Of a DNA stretch of 64,000 nt, positions 38,994 through 48,140 are shown in pieces. Source of the DNA: Orientia tsutsugamushi str. Boryong. Lineage in GTDB: Bacteria; Pseudomonadota; Alphaproteobacteria; Rickettsiales; Rickettsiaceae. The position numbers were made by a program, and so were the translations under genes. Position 1 is the stretch's first letter; each line of letters starts with the position of its first letter. The notes under the pieces are model-generated. The model did not search any database. It saw only the letters and a list, made by a program, of their open reading frames with translations, and was not told the origin of the DNA. The stretch spans positions 1,984,001-2,048,000 of the forward strand of contig NC_009488.1 in NCBI RefSeq assembly GCF_000063545.1. The letters run 5' to 3'.

Positions 38994-40089
38994 GTTCTTT
39001 AGCAATCCATCCACCTCCTAACACTAAATCACCTTTATATATTACACAAGCTTGCCCTGGTGCAATAGCCTTCTCAGGTTCGTTTAAAATAACTTTTACC
39101 ATTGAATTACTATAAGGATATAGTTTGGCTCGTACAGCTGAGTGAGTAGATCGCACCTTTACTTCTACATCTAGTGGTTCTACCAGCATATTTCCTGGAC
39201 CTAGCCAGTTCAAACTATGAATCATAAAAGTTGTTTTAAACAGCTTAGACTCTGGTCCAACATATACAATATTTTGTTGAGCATCAATGTTAATAACATA
39301 TAGTGGATCAGAAAAACTTATTCCTATTCTACGCCTTTGACCTATAGTAAAATTTATAATGCCTTGATGCTCACCAAGAATGTACCCATCAATATGTACA
39401 ATTTTACCAGGCTTTTTAGCATTAGGCTTTAGTTTTGCAACAACATTATGATATGCTCCATCAGCTACAAAGCAAATATCCTGACTATCAGGCTTATCTG
39501 CAATATGTAGACCATACCTGTTAGCATGATACCTAGTTTCATCTTTTGTCATATTTCCTAAAGGGAAATGTAGGTATTGCAATTGAGATTTAGTAGTGGC
39601 AAACAAAAAATAACTCTGATCTTTTTTACTATCAACAGCTTTGTGTAGTTCTATTCCATTAGCAGTATCAATGCGCCTAACATAATGCCCAGTTACTAAT
39701 GCATCAGCCTGAAGATCTTTTGCAAAGTTTAATAGATCATGAAATTTTACTGATTGATTGCATTGAACGCAAGGTAATGGAGTTTCACCATTAATATATG
39801 ATTCGATAAAATTATCAATTACTGATTCTTTGAATTTATCTTTATAATTAAGCACATAGTGTGGAATTTGTAGCTGGTTAGCTACAAATTTAGCATCATA
39901 AATGTCCTGACCAGCACAACATGCTCCTTTTCTGTTTATAGCTGTATCATGATTATATAATTGCATAGTAATACCAATAACGTTATATCCATCTTCTTTT
40001 AAAATAGCAGCAACAGTAGAACTATCTACTCCTCCAGACATTGCTACTACTATTGTGGCTTGTTCTTTTGCAACTTTTAGATTCAACAT
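38980..40089 (-). CDS. mnmA: tRNA-specific 2-thiouridylase MnmA
   Basis: This 369-aa enzyme activates and thiolates U34 of Lys, Glu and Gln tRNAs. The PP-loop SGGVDSS is at residues 15-21. The catalytic cysteines lie in LPCVQCNQ (near 110) and DICFVADG (near 206). The GQRRRIG and APGQACVIY motifs of the C-terminal barrel are present. Length and motifs match the family, and the gene is intact. It is a chromosomal housekeeping gene, giving an anchor for comparison with other strains. Confidence 0.95.
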   Translation of the reverse strand: MLNLKVAKEQATIVVAMSGGVDSSTVAAILKEDGYNVIGITMQLYNHDTAINRKGACCAGQDIYDAKFVANQLQIPHYVLNYKDKFKESVIDNFIESYINGETPLPCVQCNQSVKFHDLLNFAKDLQADALVTGHYVRRIDTANGIELHKAVDSKKDQSYFLFATTKSQLQYLHFPLGNMTKDETRYHANRYGLHIADKPDSQDICFVADGAYHNVVAKLKPNAKKPGKIVHIDGYILGEHQGIINFTIGQRRRIGISFSDPLYVINIDAQQNIVYVGPESKLFKTTFMIHSLNWLGPGNMLVEPLDVEVKVRSTHSAVRAKLYPYSNSMVKVILNEPEKAIAPGQACVIYKGDLVLGGGWIAKEQTQS

Positions 40090-40279
40090 AATTTGATAGC
40101 TAACTATATATTTATATTCTAATTATAACTCAATTAATACTTACTTAATATTTTATGTCTTTAATTATTAGTAAATCACCTTCAATAATTTTAAAATACT
40201 TGTATGTATCCTTTTTACATTGCTCAGAGTATACTAAGTCTTAAAAAATTCTGTCAACATTATTTTTTAAGATTGAGTT

Positions 40280-41660
40280 ATGAATCACAATAACTTACAG
40301 ATATAAGCTAACCTAGAAGTAAAGCGTCAAAAAGCTATGCAAGGGGAGGAGGAAGTAGCAAAATTGATATTCAGCATAGTAAAGTGAAGCTTACAGCTCG
40401 TGAACGCATAGAAGTTTTACTTGATCATTAGAGCTTTGAAGAAGTAGGTATGTTTGCCAAACATCGCTGTAGTAACTTTGATATGAGTAGCAAAATGTTT
40501 CTTGGTGATGGAGTAATTACAATGCCATGGTACAATCAATTGTCGTTTAGTATTTGTATATAGCAAAGATTTTACTGCTCTTGGAGGTTCATTAGGAGAG
40601 GTGTATGCTAAAAAAATCTGTAAATTAATTGACACTGCTATAGATGTTAAGAGCTCCAATAATCTGTATCAATGACTCTAGAAAGAGCTAGAATTCAGGA
40701 AGGTATAGATTCGCTTGGAGGATATAGCGAGATTTTTCAGAAAAATGTCATTACTCCAGGAGTAATACCTCAAATTTCAGTAATAATGGAACCATATGCT
40801 GGAGGAGCTGTGTATTCTCCTGCGCTTATAGATTTATTATGGTAAAAAAAATACCTCTTACCTGTTTCTAACAGGTCCTGATGTAGTAAAGCAAGTAATA
40901 GGTGAAGATATTAGTTCTGCTAAACTTAGTGGAAGTTTTGTGCATACAACGCAAAGTGGCATAGCTGATTTGGCTTTTGAAAATGATATTGCAGCATTGC
41001 TTGAAATTAGAAAATTTTTTAATTTCCTTCCTTTATCAAACACTCATCTTACTCCATATCAAGAAACTAATGATCCAGCAGATAGAGTGAACATGTAATT
41101 AAATACTTTAGCGCCAATAAATCCTAATAAACCTTATGATATGAATGAACTAGTTGAAAGAGTAGCTGATGAAGGATATTTTTTGAGTTGCAGCCTGATT
41201 TTGCTAAAAATATTATTATTGGATTTTGATATATGGAAGGCAATCCTGTAGGCATTATTGCTAATCAACCTCTATATTTAGCAGTATGCTTAGACATTAA
41301 CGCTTCAAGAAAGGCCGCTAGATTTATTAGATTTTGTGATGTATTTAGCATACTATTAGTTACTTTAGTCGATACTCCTGGATTTTTACTAGGTCAAAAT
41401 CAGGAAAGTAATGGTATAATAAAGCATGGAGTTAAATTATTATATGTTTATGCTAAAGCAACAGTACCTAAAATAACTTTCATTACTAGAAAAGCATATG
41501 GTGGAGCTTATATAGTTATGAGTTCAAAACATATTTAAGTTGAGATATTATTATGCTTGGTGTAATGCTGAAATAGGCGTTTTAGGGCCTAAAGTTGCTA
41601 TAGAAGTTCTATATAAAAATTCATATATTAGCCCTGAATTTAAGGCAGAAGAAAATTTTA
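40280..41660 (+). pseudogene. pccB: Propionyl-CoA carboxylase beta chain, decayed
   Basis: The sequence reads LTARERIEVLLDH-stop-SFEEVGMF, [57 protein letters not shown] and [19 protein letters not shown], all hallmark segments of acyl-CoA carboxylase beta subunits. These lie in several frames with many stops. The 3' end is removed at 41664 by an IS5-type MITE. Loss of the propionyl-CoA route fits reductive genome evolution. Confidence 0.85.
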
Positions 41661-41663
41661 GAA

Positions 41664-41808
41664 TAGACTTCTTTCGAAACTGGTTAAGGTAGTTCAAAAT
41701 TATTGCTGACAAATATCGAAATAGACCTAAAAGATTCGGTCTTAGATTTAATTTGATCTCTGGCATTTATAATTTTGAACTACCTTAACCAGTTTCGAAA
41801 GAAGTCTA
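41664..41808. mobile_element. 145-bp IS5-type MITE, copy 2
   Basis: It has the same length and arms (TAGACTTCTTTCGAAACTGG and inverse) as the element at 33596-33740, but the core between the arms is in the opposite orientation. It joins decayed pccB on its left to the DnaA-like C-terminal half on its right. Confidence 0.8.
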
Positions 41809-42974
41809 ATAGATCTAGATCTACTGAAGTTAAGTTAGTAGAGAATGATCAAAATAAAAATGAAGATCAGCAGCAAAATTTGAAGTTTAAATATACTGAA
41901 TCTGATGATTTTATAGAAATTGAGTTAGTAGGAAATGAAAAAGAAGATCAACAGCAACAACAGAATTTGAATTTCTATGAGCTTAGTGATGTTAGTAATG
42001 ACAAGCCATCAAACAATGATTATGAGCAAAACAGTAAGTTAGCAACTCCAGCTATTATCGATAATTCAGAGGTTGAAAAGAATGAATGCTGCCCCAAAAG
42101 AAAAAGACTAGCAGATTATTATCCACTAACACCAGAAGATGCAGTTATACTACAACGTATGTCTAGTAGAAGCTTCAACATATACTTCATAAATCAATTA
42201 CTGTTGAAGTTATCAAATAAATATTCATTCCGTTATTTTGAAAATAAGATAGCAGTGCTAAACTATATGGCAAAAGCCTTAGCAAATGAATTACTAACTA
42301 CTGATCAGGCTAATAGTGGAAATTTTCGATTTAATGATGTAGGAAGATTTAAAGAACAGTATCTAGCAAATATTGAATCTGATACAGATCGTAGTATGAA
42401 GGCTCAGTTGAAGCGTAAAATAGCTGGAGTCTTTGAAGCAGATACTGCTTATCAAATTTTAACATCTTGTGATTTTGGGGCAGCAGTTAAAAACAAATAT
42501 TACATCAAGTTGATTAAGAATATTTTACTATCAGATCATATTAAATTCAAGATATTACAGGAGGTACGAGCTGTGCATAGCAATGATATTGAGCAGTTAC
42601 AAGTTATACCATTTGATGAATCAAAACAAGTTATCAATAACACAACGGAGTATCAAAAAACAACAATTTTACAGCAACAAATGAGTGATGAAGATTACCT
42701 TTCAGAACTTAGTAAAGAGCTAAGTTCTAACTCTATATTGTTCAAAGTACGAAAATACATACTTCAACATTACGAATATGAGCAAGTTATTGATAAACTA
42801 TGGTTTAGTAAGTTAGAAGTTGTAAATGAAGATAATGTTAATAAAAAGATATTCATTAAGGCTCTAACAAGCTTTGCAAATAGCTATATCAAATCAAATT
42901 TTAAACCCATTCTAGAGCGTGCTTTTGCAGCTCAAGGGTTTTCGTTTGAATTAGTTGAGTTTGTAGAAAGTTAG
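41775..42974 (+). CDS. DnaA-like protein C-terminal half (copy 2)
   Basis: From 41809 it is nearly identical to the second half of the DnaA-like gene at 33741-34918. The frame opens inside the right MITE arm, so no natural start is present. The middle reads KFKILQEVRAVHSNDIEQLQ where copy 1 is frame-shifted, and this is probably the ancestral sequence. The DnaA_N-like end is kept (VIDKLWFSKLEVVNEDN). Without the winged-helix half it is probably non-functional. Confidence 0.5.
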   Translation: MNYLNQFRKKSNRSRSTEVKLVENDQNKNEDQQQNLKFKYTESDDFIEIELVGNEKEDQQQQQNLNFYELSDVSNDKPSNNDYEQNSKLATPAIIDNSEVEKNECCPKRKRLADYYPLTPEDAVILQRMSSRSFNIYFINQLLLKLSNKYSFRYFENKIAVLNYMAKALANELLTTDQANSGNFRFNDVGRFKEQYLANIESDTDRSMKAQLKRKIAGVFEADTAYQILTSCDFGAAVKNKYYIKLIKNILLSDHIKFKILQEVRAVHSNDIEQLQVIPFDESKQVINNTTEYQKTTILQQQMSDEDYLSELSKELSSNSILFKVRKYILQHYEYEQVIDKLWFSKLEVVNEDNVNKKIFIKALTSFANSYIKSNFKPILERAFAAQGFSFELVEFVES

Positions 42975-43230
42975 ATTAATGATTAATAGCTGTGAAATAC
43001 AAAATTCTACTCAGAAAAATTATGGTGCTTTATTTATTTTTTTGTTATATTGTAAGTTATATGATAACCCTTTAACAGATTGCGAAGGTTTCAAAAGGTT
43101 AAAATTCATGAATAATTATTTAATAATTATTTATCGTTCTATACTTTGCTGCTAAGCAAAGCTGTACTGAAGATTATATTACAATAGTGATAGTATAATT
43201 TTAGATACCGTGTTAAGAGTCAAGAAAAGA
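42975..43230. other. Intergenic region before IS110, no gene
   Basis: A few Orientia-like AT-rich remnants are present with no recognisable gene. The IS110 element's boundary probably lies here or at the hairpin that follows. Confidence 0.4.
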
Positions 43231-43277
43231 AATAATAATTTTATAAAAAAGATGTAAGTTTTTATAAAATTATTATT
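43231..43277. terminator. 19-bp perfect inverted repeat at IS110 3' end
   Basis: AATAATAATTTTATAAAAA (43231-43249) pairs without mismatch with 43259-43277 across a 9-nt loop and overlaps the transposase stop codon. It may terminate transcription in both directions. Confidence 0.55.
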
Positions 43278-44235
43278 TTTGCTGGATTGAAACATTAGGA
43301 TTAAAAGGAGAATTATGCTTCAAAACGCCATAAATAATATGTAGTAACTTACGCATAGCAGCAGTAAGGATAAGCATTTTGGGTTTACCAGTGTTAGATA
43401 AACGTTGAGAAAAATGCTTGATAATACAATTATGTCTTAAGGCAGACATAGCAGGCATATAAAAAGACTTACGTAGATCTGAATTACCAGTTCTAGAGAT
43501 TCTACTAGCGCTACGCACAGAACTACCAGATTGACGATGCTTAGGATTAAGACCTACAAAAGCTACAACTTGTTTAGCAGAACTAAATTTCTCAATATCT
43601 GCTAAAAAAGCCAGAACTATAGCTTGTGTTTTTGCTCCTATACCTGGTATTGATTCAAGTAACATAGCTTTATTGTGAAGATCTTTGTTATTTTTAATAT
43701 GGTCATTGATTAGTTGTTCAATTTCTTTAATTTGTGTTTCAAGAAATTCAATGTGCATTTGAATATTATTAGCAATTGCTTTAGAAGCTCCTTCTAATCT
43801 ATTTGTTTCTTGTGTTTTATGCTTAATTAAAACATTCAGGCGATTAACCAGCTGCTGTAGTTCTTGAATATAATGCGGCTGTGGATACCATGCTTCCTGT
43901 TTCATTGCTTTGCAAAAATCTGCTATTAATACACTGTCTGCTTTATCTGTTTTTGTACGACTAAGTTTACTCATTGCAAAACCTTTAATACGAGCAGGAT
44001 TTACTACACTTACTTTATAGCCATAATCGTACAGATATTTCGCTAAGCTTTTCCAGTAGATACATGTTGCTTCCATACAAACATGTCCAGTTTCTCTGCT
44101 TTTTAACCATGTTACTAATTTGTTAAATCCTTCAGAATTATTATTAAATTTTCTTGTTTGAACTTTATGATTAATTAACACAGCGGCATCAAATGTCTCT
44201 TTAGAAATATCAATTCCTACAATTATACTATTCAT
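43273..44235 (-). CDS. IS110-family transposase (DEDD recombinase)
   Basis: This intact 320-aa enzyme has an N-terminal RuvC-like DEDD domain with IIVGIDISKETFDAAV, CMEATCIYW and SRTKTDKADSVLIADF. A coiled-coil middle follows, then the C-terminal Transposase_20 domain (LLESIPGIGAKTQAIVLAFL, FVGLNPKHRQSGSS, with the conserved Ser). ATG 44235 is preferred to GTG 44244. IS110 enzymes act with a non-coding bridge RNA from the element's own flank. Confidence 0.9.
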   Translation of the reverse strand: MNSIIVGIDISKETFDAAVLINHKVQTRKFNNNSEGFNKLVTWLKSRETGHVCMEATCIYWKSLAKYLYDYGYKVSVVNPARIKGFAMSKLSRTKTDKADSVLIADFCKAMKQEAWYPQPHYIQELQQLVNRLNVLIKHKTQETNRLEGASKAIANNIQMHIEFLETQIKEIEQLINDHIKNNKDLHNKAMLLESIPGIGAKTQAIVLAFLADIEKFSSAKQVVAFVGLNPKHRQSGSSVRSASRISRTGNSDLRKSFYMPAMSALRHNCIIKHFSQRLSNTGKPKMLILTAAMRKLLHIIYGVLKHNSPFNPNVSIQQK

Positions 44236-44400
44236 AATCACCAAATTTTATGTTAAATATCTCAAAACCAACCTTGTAAATACAGGCTTTTTTGCCTAAG
44301 AATACCGTCCGGTTTTTAGTTAAAAAAGATAGTTACTTATCTAAAATTCAGGCTAGTAGCCTTAGGAGCATAACTGTATACTAGCTTTCTTTTGTGCTAT
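44236..44400 (-). ncRNA. Possible bridge-RNA region of the IS110 element
   Basis: The non-coding flank upstream of the transposase contains two small hairpins, AGGCaaaaaaGCCT near 44291-44304 and AGGCTactAGCCT near 44350-44363 (minus-strand sense). IS110 elements transcribe a structured bridge RNA from this position. Element boundaries and guide loops could not be determined. Confidence 0.3.
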
Positions 44401-44460
44401 TGCTATAATCTTTTATTTTATTGCAATTTCACTTATTTTTATCATACAAGGAGTAAAATG

Positions 44461-44718
44461 ATGTCTGAATCTAAGACTAAATATGCTTTACATCGCGCTA
44501 TTAAAGATGGTGATTTTGAAAAAGTGAAGCATCTTATTAATAATGATAGTACACTTGTCAATTCAAAATATAAAGACGGTATTACAGCTTTATCTGTTGC
44601 TTTAAAATATAAGAATCTACCTATTGCTAAGATTTTGCTGAACAATGGAGCTGACATAAACGCAAAAATAATGATGGGCACACTGTTTTGCATACAGCAT
44701 TCAGAACTATGTATCTAA
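44461..44718 (+). pseudogene. Ankyrin-repeat protein, frameshifted (copy 2)
   Basis: AAGGAG lies 10 bp before the tandem ATGs at 44458/44461. SKTKYALHRAIKDGDFEKVK and ITALSVALKYKNLPIAKIL are ankyrin repeats matching copy 1. Near 44665 a base is missing in the A-run of NAKNNDG, so the frame ends at 44718. The correct frame continues only to about 44755 (HTVLHTAFRTM). Confidence 0.75.
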
Positions 44719-44724
44719 CATTTA

Positions 44725-44842
44725 CTGCTATAATATTTCTAGCAAATATGCCTTTATAATATCTATTCTCAACAATTTACTACTCTTTGTAGGACTTTTA
44801 GATTATACCTTTTATACCTTTCATTATCCTAATCTAGCGTTA
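44725..44842. repeat. IS982-type end fragment
   Basis: It is a stretch beginning ATTTCTAGCAAATAT and ending TCATTATCCTAATCTAGCGTT. It closely resembles 53168-53258 and less so 61435-61499, defining another short repeat with an IS982-type end. Confidence 0.6.
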
Positions 44843-44973
44843 CTAGACATCGCTCTCCTATTAATTTCTTTGTTCATATAATTGCTTCTCTTGCTAGTTA
44901 TTCTATCTCCAAACTTAATTCCTATCTTATCTCCTCTTCTTTTTCATCACTCAACTTATCCTAATCTGGCGTT
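44843..44973 (+). repeat. IS982-type element fragment (3' end of transposase)
   Basis: It starts TAGACATCGCTCTCCTATTA and ends with the terminal repeat at 44973. It is the inverse counterpart of the fragment at 4508-4638. In both places it directly abuts traD (Ti-type) sequence. Confidence 0.7.
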
Positions 44974-45102
44974 TAAAAGAAGCTTTAACACAACATCCAA
45001 ATGTTTAAGATTATTGGATATGGTACCGGCCATGTCAAAAATATAGAATTCCTAAAGCATGGCATACTTGATGTTCAATATAAACTAGAGCTTGTATCTT
45101 AG
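44974..45102 (+). pseudogene. Ti-type traD 3' remnant (copy 2)
   Basis: It reads KEALTQHPNV then, after stops, HVKNIEFLKHGILDVQYKLELVS and TAG at 45100-45102. This matches the end of the TraD product at 4048-4504 (DIEALKNCLLNVQCKLELVS). It abuts the IS end on its left. Confidence 0.7.
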
Positions 45103-45124
45103 AACTCCTATTTAATTACATCAT

Positions 45125-45985
45125 CTATACAACATTACCTAGCATTTCTGATATTTCTGATATTTCTGATATTTCTGATATTTCTGATATTTGCTTGTTT
45201 AGTGCTGTAGATTCACATTCTCCTGCATGATTAAGTGTCTGGGAGTCTTCGCACATATTGCTGCCGTTATCATCATCTATACTTTGTTGCTTTTCTGCTG
45301 TACTTAAATTTTTAACACCAGTATTGGTATCAGTTTTATTTTTTTTGTACCACCAATTATATATTATCGGTCCAGAAACAACTAAGGTTCCTAAAGTTAC
45401 TAAAGTTCCTAATCCTATCAATATTACTGTTTTTGCTGTAAAAATTGAATGATTTTCATCTGTAGAGCTAGGTGTAACATCAACAACTGCTGTACTAGAA
45501 CTACTTATTATATCAGTAAATTTTGCACTATTAATATTATTACTATCATGGGGCTTTATGTCATACAAAATTTCTTGTAGAATTTTAAAATTAGATTCAA
45601 TTATTTTACAAATTTTTATACTGTAATTAGCAATTCCAGCTGGAGTTAAAGCGTATATAATTTCATCTTTAGATGTAACATTACTTGGTGCTAATATTTC
45701 TTGACCTGTACATTTAGGCAAATCAGAGTTAAGTGCTCCTGTAAAAGAAAGTATTATATCATAATTTTCTGCAAATTCAGGAAACTGAGGCTTAATGTCA
45801 AAATTACATATAAATAACATTTTTGTATTATTCAAGTTGAATGAAGGTAGCAGTCTCATTGCAGTTATTTGGTAGTCAAAGGTTGCTGGAATGTAGTTCT
45901 TAATACACCACTCTGTGTATTTGATAGTAACGTTTGTTACTGAAATTACTCCATTCCCTATAAAGCTATAAATATTATTAAACAT
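45125..45985 (-). CDS. Single-pass membrane protein with C-terminal SEI repeats, 286 aa
   Basis: Not recognised. The first 180 residues are mixed alpha/beta with no classical signal peptide. One strong membrane helix follows (TVILIGLGTLVTLGTLVVSG), then a basic stop (WWYKKNK) and an acidic tail of about 75 residues. The tail ends in five units of Ser-Glu-Ile encoded by a 9-bp tandem repeat (45144-45188). The topology suggests an exported or envelope protein with a charged cytosolic or secreted tail. It lies just after the traD remnant, on the opposite strand. Confidence 0.5.
   Translation of the reverse strand: MFNNIYSFIGNGVISVTNVTIKYTEWCIKNYIPATFDYQITAMRLLPSFNLNNTKMLFICNFDIKPQFPEFAENYDIILSFTGALNSDLPKCTGQEILAPSNVTSKDEIIYALTPAGIANYSIKICKIIESNFKILQEILYDIKPHDSNNINSAKFTDIISSSSTAVVDVTPSSTDENHSIFTAKTVILIGLGTLVTLGTLVVSGPIIYNWWYKKNKTDTNTGVKNLSTAEKQQSIDDDNGSNMCEDSQTLNHAGECESTALNKQISEISEISEISEISEMLGNVV
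45144..45188. repeat. 9-bp tandem repeat ATTTCTGAT x5
   Basis: Five exact units lie in the 3' end of the membrane-protein gene. The unit is a multiple of three, so copy-number change would lengthen or shorten the SEI tail without frameshift. Confidence 0.85.
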
Positions 45986-46085
45986 TATTACAATTAATTA
46001 ATCTTTATTAACTAATCATAGAATTAACTTAACAATTGTCAATCATTTATTAAATTAATTAGCATGAAGCTCACAGTATGTTTTT

Positions 46086-46565
46086 ATACGCCAGATTAGA
46101 ACAAAGGAAAGCATGAAAAGCATAATAAAAAAGGTTTATAAGACATAATGTACAATTATAATTGTGCAATATATTTAAATATAATTTCAATTAATGACGG
46201 TTTATTTATTGCTCATATTTCTACAAGTACTAGTTCAGAATACTATACTTAATAACCTGAACATTGAGCATTGTAACACTTGTATATTATCTCTTTCTAA
46301 CTGTTTCTTATTCTAAATTTTCATTTGCAGACATGCGAGCAACAAATATAGTCATTTACAATGAAGTTTGCGTATAGAAAAAAAGCGATAATAGCTGCAT
46401 AAGGTTTGCTAACACGATATTATACGCAAACTTCATTGTAAATAACTATAAATGGCTATTAATTAAAACTATATTTAATATATCACATAATCATAATTGT
46501 ACATTATGTCTTATAAACCTTTTTCATTATGCTTTTCATGCTTCCACTTATCCTAATCTGGCGTT
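46086..46565. mobile_element. MITE with IS982-type ends (copy 3), carrying a nested insertion
   Basis: The left end is ACGCCAGATTAGAAC (decayed) and the right end CTTATCCTAATCTGGCGTT. The arms and interior match copies 1 and 2. The extra length is due to a 100-bp palindromic insertion at 46349-46448. Confidence 0.7.
46349..46448. mobile_element. 100-bp nested palindromic element
   Basis: TAGTCATTTACAATGAAGTT... (46349-46376) and its inverse (46421-46448) pair over 28 bp with one mismatch around a 44-bp core. The sequence is absent from the otherwise matching MITE copies, so it was inserted as a unit. Its parent element is not in the window. Confidence 0.65.
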
Positions 46566-46580
46566 ATAAGGCTAGGGTTT

Positions 46581-46841
46581 ATGACTAATATCCTTAAAGC
46601 ATATAATTTTGTCCAAGGAAATTATTATTATAATATAATTGCTGGTAATATAGGATCAATTTTTGCTACAGGTGGCATAATGTCAGTTTTCAAGGAAGGT
46701 ATTAGAGGAGAGTTGGGAGTTGGCATTGCAGTAGACTTATATGGTATATATTATACAGACATTGAATTTGGTGGCACCTATAATAATAGCGATAATTCAC
46801 TTCCTTTTTATATACGTTCTGGATTTCGTTTGCATTGTTGA
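46581..46841 (+). pseudogene. Outer-membrane beta-barrel-like C-terminal fragment
   Basis: These 86 residues show alternating polar/hydrophobic strands (GELGVGIAVDLYGIYYTDIEFGG, SLPFYIRSGFRL) ending near an aromatic-rich strand, as in the last strands of Omp85/TamA-like barrels. There is no signal peptide; the start just follows the MITE. It is probably the 3' remnant of a larger gene. Confidence 0.35.
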
Positions 46842-46852
46842 ATGAAATGAGT

Positions 46853-47656
46853 TCAGTAGTTAGTAATGATTAGCTCATTAACGAAATTTCGCTGTTCATT
46901 GATTGAGTATGTGACTGGAATATGAGTGATGAAAAAGTCTTTGTATATGTCTCTAATGAATGCAGTATTATTATTTGAAAGCATAATTTTAACACCTTTA
47001 TTGTTTAGTTCATAAACAAAATCCCGTAGTCTGATTTGCTCTTTTTCATCAAATGGAACTCTGGTATAGAAACGTTCTCCTGATTGGTGGTAAGGCTGAT
47101 CAAGATAAACGAAGTCACCTTTTTTAGGTTCTATAAACGAAAAATCCATAGCGCAAATTGATACACCAGCCAGAAGGTTACTACATTTATTTATTCTAGA
47201 GCAAATATGAAGCTTAAGATATTGCTTATCAGAAAATGTTTGAGCAGATGTACCATCTCTGTTTAGCCTATAAATTCCTCTAAAAGAGTATTTATTAAGA
47301 TATATAAATTTTGCCGTGATATCATTAGGATCATTACTATAATAATTGTCTCTTATTTTATAGTAGTGATTTTCAGAATGGTTTTTGTGATATAGATTTA
47401 GTAACCTGTTGACTTCATTTGGATTCTTTTTTACAGCGTGATAACTAGTAATTAAGTCGAGATTAATATCAGACAAAAAACATTGTTTAAACAGATGCCT
47501 AACTTGAAAAAATAAAGCACCTCCACCAAGGAATGGTTCATGGTAATTATAGTATGGCCCTGAAGGAAGATGTTCTATTAATTTATTAACAATTCTCCTT
47601 TAGCCTCCAACCCAGTGAATAAAAGGCTTTGGTTCATTAGAAATTGCTGTTGACAC
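46853..47656 (-). pseudogene. dam: Dam-type DNA adenine methyltransferase, nonsense-mutated
   Basis: GTG 47656 starts STAISNEPKPFIHWVGG, followed by an in-frame TAA at 47600-47602 where the other copy has AAA-like GSKRR. The frame then stays open: HEPFLGGGALFF (motif I), SDINLDLI and LDQPYH to 46853. Motif IV, normally DPPY in D12-class enzymes, reads DQPY, so even a read-through product would probably be inactive. Dam genes are regular RAGE cargo. Confidence 0.8.
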
Positions 47657-47788
47657 AAGAATTTTTGATTAATTAAATCTCTACTATGAATTATAGCAGA
47701 AAACAAGCCTTGAAGCCAGTAATAATAACTGTTACAGAGCTTTTTTTGTAAATCTTTTTTGAATGATATTTTTGTAGCTAGAGATACA

Positions 47789-47890
47789 ATGCGATAATTT
47801 CGCATCTATTTTAAAAAAATGAAAAAATTTTCAGAAATATTACAAAAAGCCATGTACTGATAAAAATCGAAATGATACTGTATACCTGAT
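47789..47890. promoter_or_regulatory. Leader copy 2 (palindrome plus promoter-like block)
   Basis: The 17-bp palindrome is at 47789-47805 and the CTGA(T/C)A...TATACC block at about 47857-47887, as upstream of HK1. Here it is not followed by an HK gene; the next gene is the orphan-family protein 250 bp downstream. Confidence 0.4.
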
Positions 47891-48140
47891 GTTATCTGAG
47901 ATTTAAGGTATAAATGATATCTAACTAAATTTTATTCCGTTTCAAAGTCATATATCTCTTTTAGAAACTAATCTCTCGCTATTTTCCTTACTACTTTCAA
48001 CAGAAATAATCAGTTTAGAATAATAAATCAGAATTCAATGTACAGAAGAGGTTAGAAAAAATATTAGTTAAGGATAATTCTTGAAAATATAGATAGTATA
48101 AAGTATAATAATATGACTTAATCTTAAATGAGAGGTGATT
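47891..48140. other. Non-coding region before the orphan-family gene
   Basis: No gene. TATAAT-like bases at 48103-48108 and GAGAGG at 48130-48135 form a plausible promoter and ribosome site for the following gene. Confidence 0.4.

Noticed and set aside
41551-41766. Minus-strand open frame starting MPEIKLNLRPN
   Set aside because: It is the same MITE core seen at 33638 in inverted orientation and runs antisense into decayed pccB; not a gene.
45144-45188. Short tandem repeat as a CRISPR-like array
   Set aside because: Units are 9 bp without spacers and lie inside a coding sequence; no cas gene is present.
47578-47805. Minus-strand frame of 75 codons before dam
   Set aside because: It overlaps the dam N-terminal region in another frame and the leader palindrome; no independent evidence.
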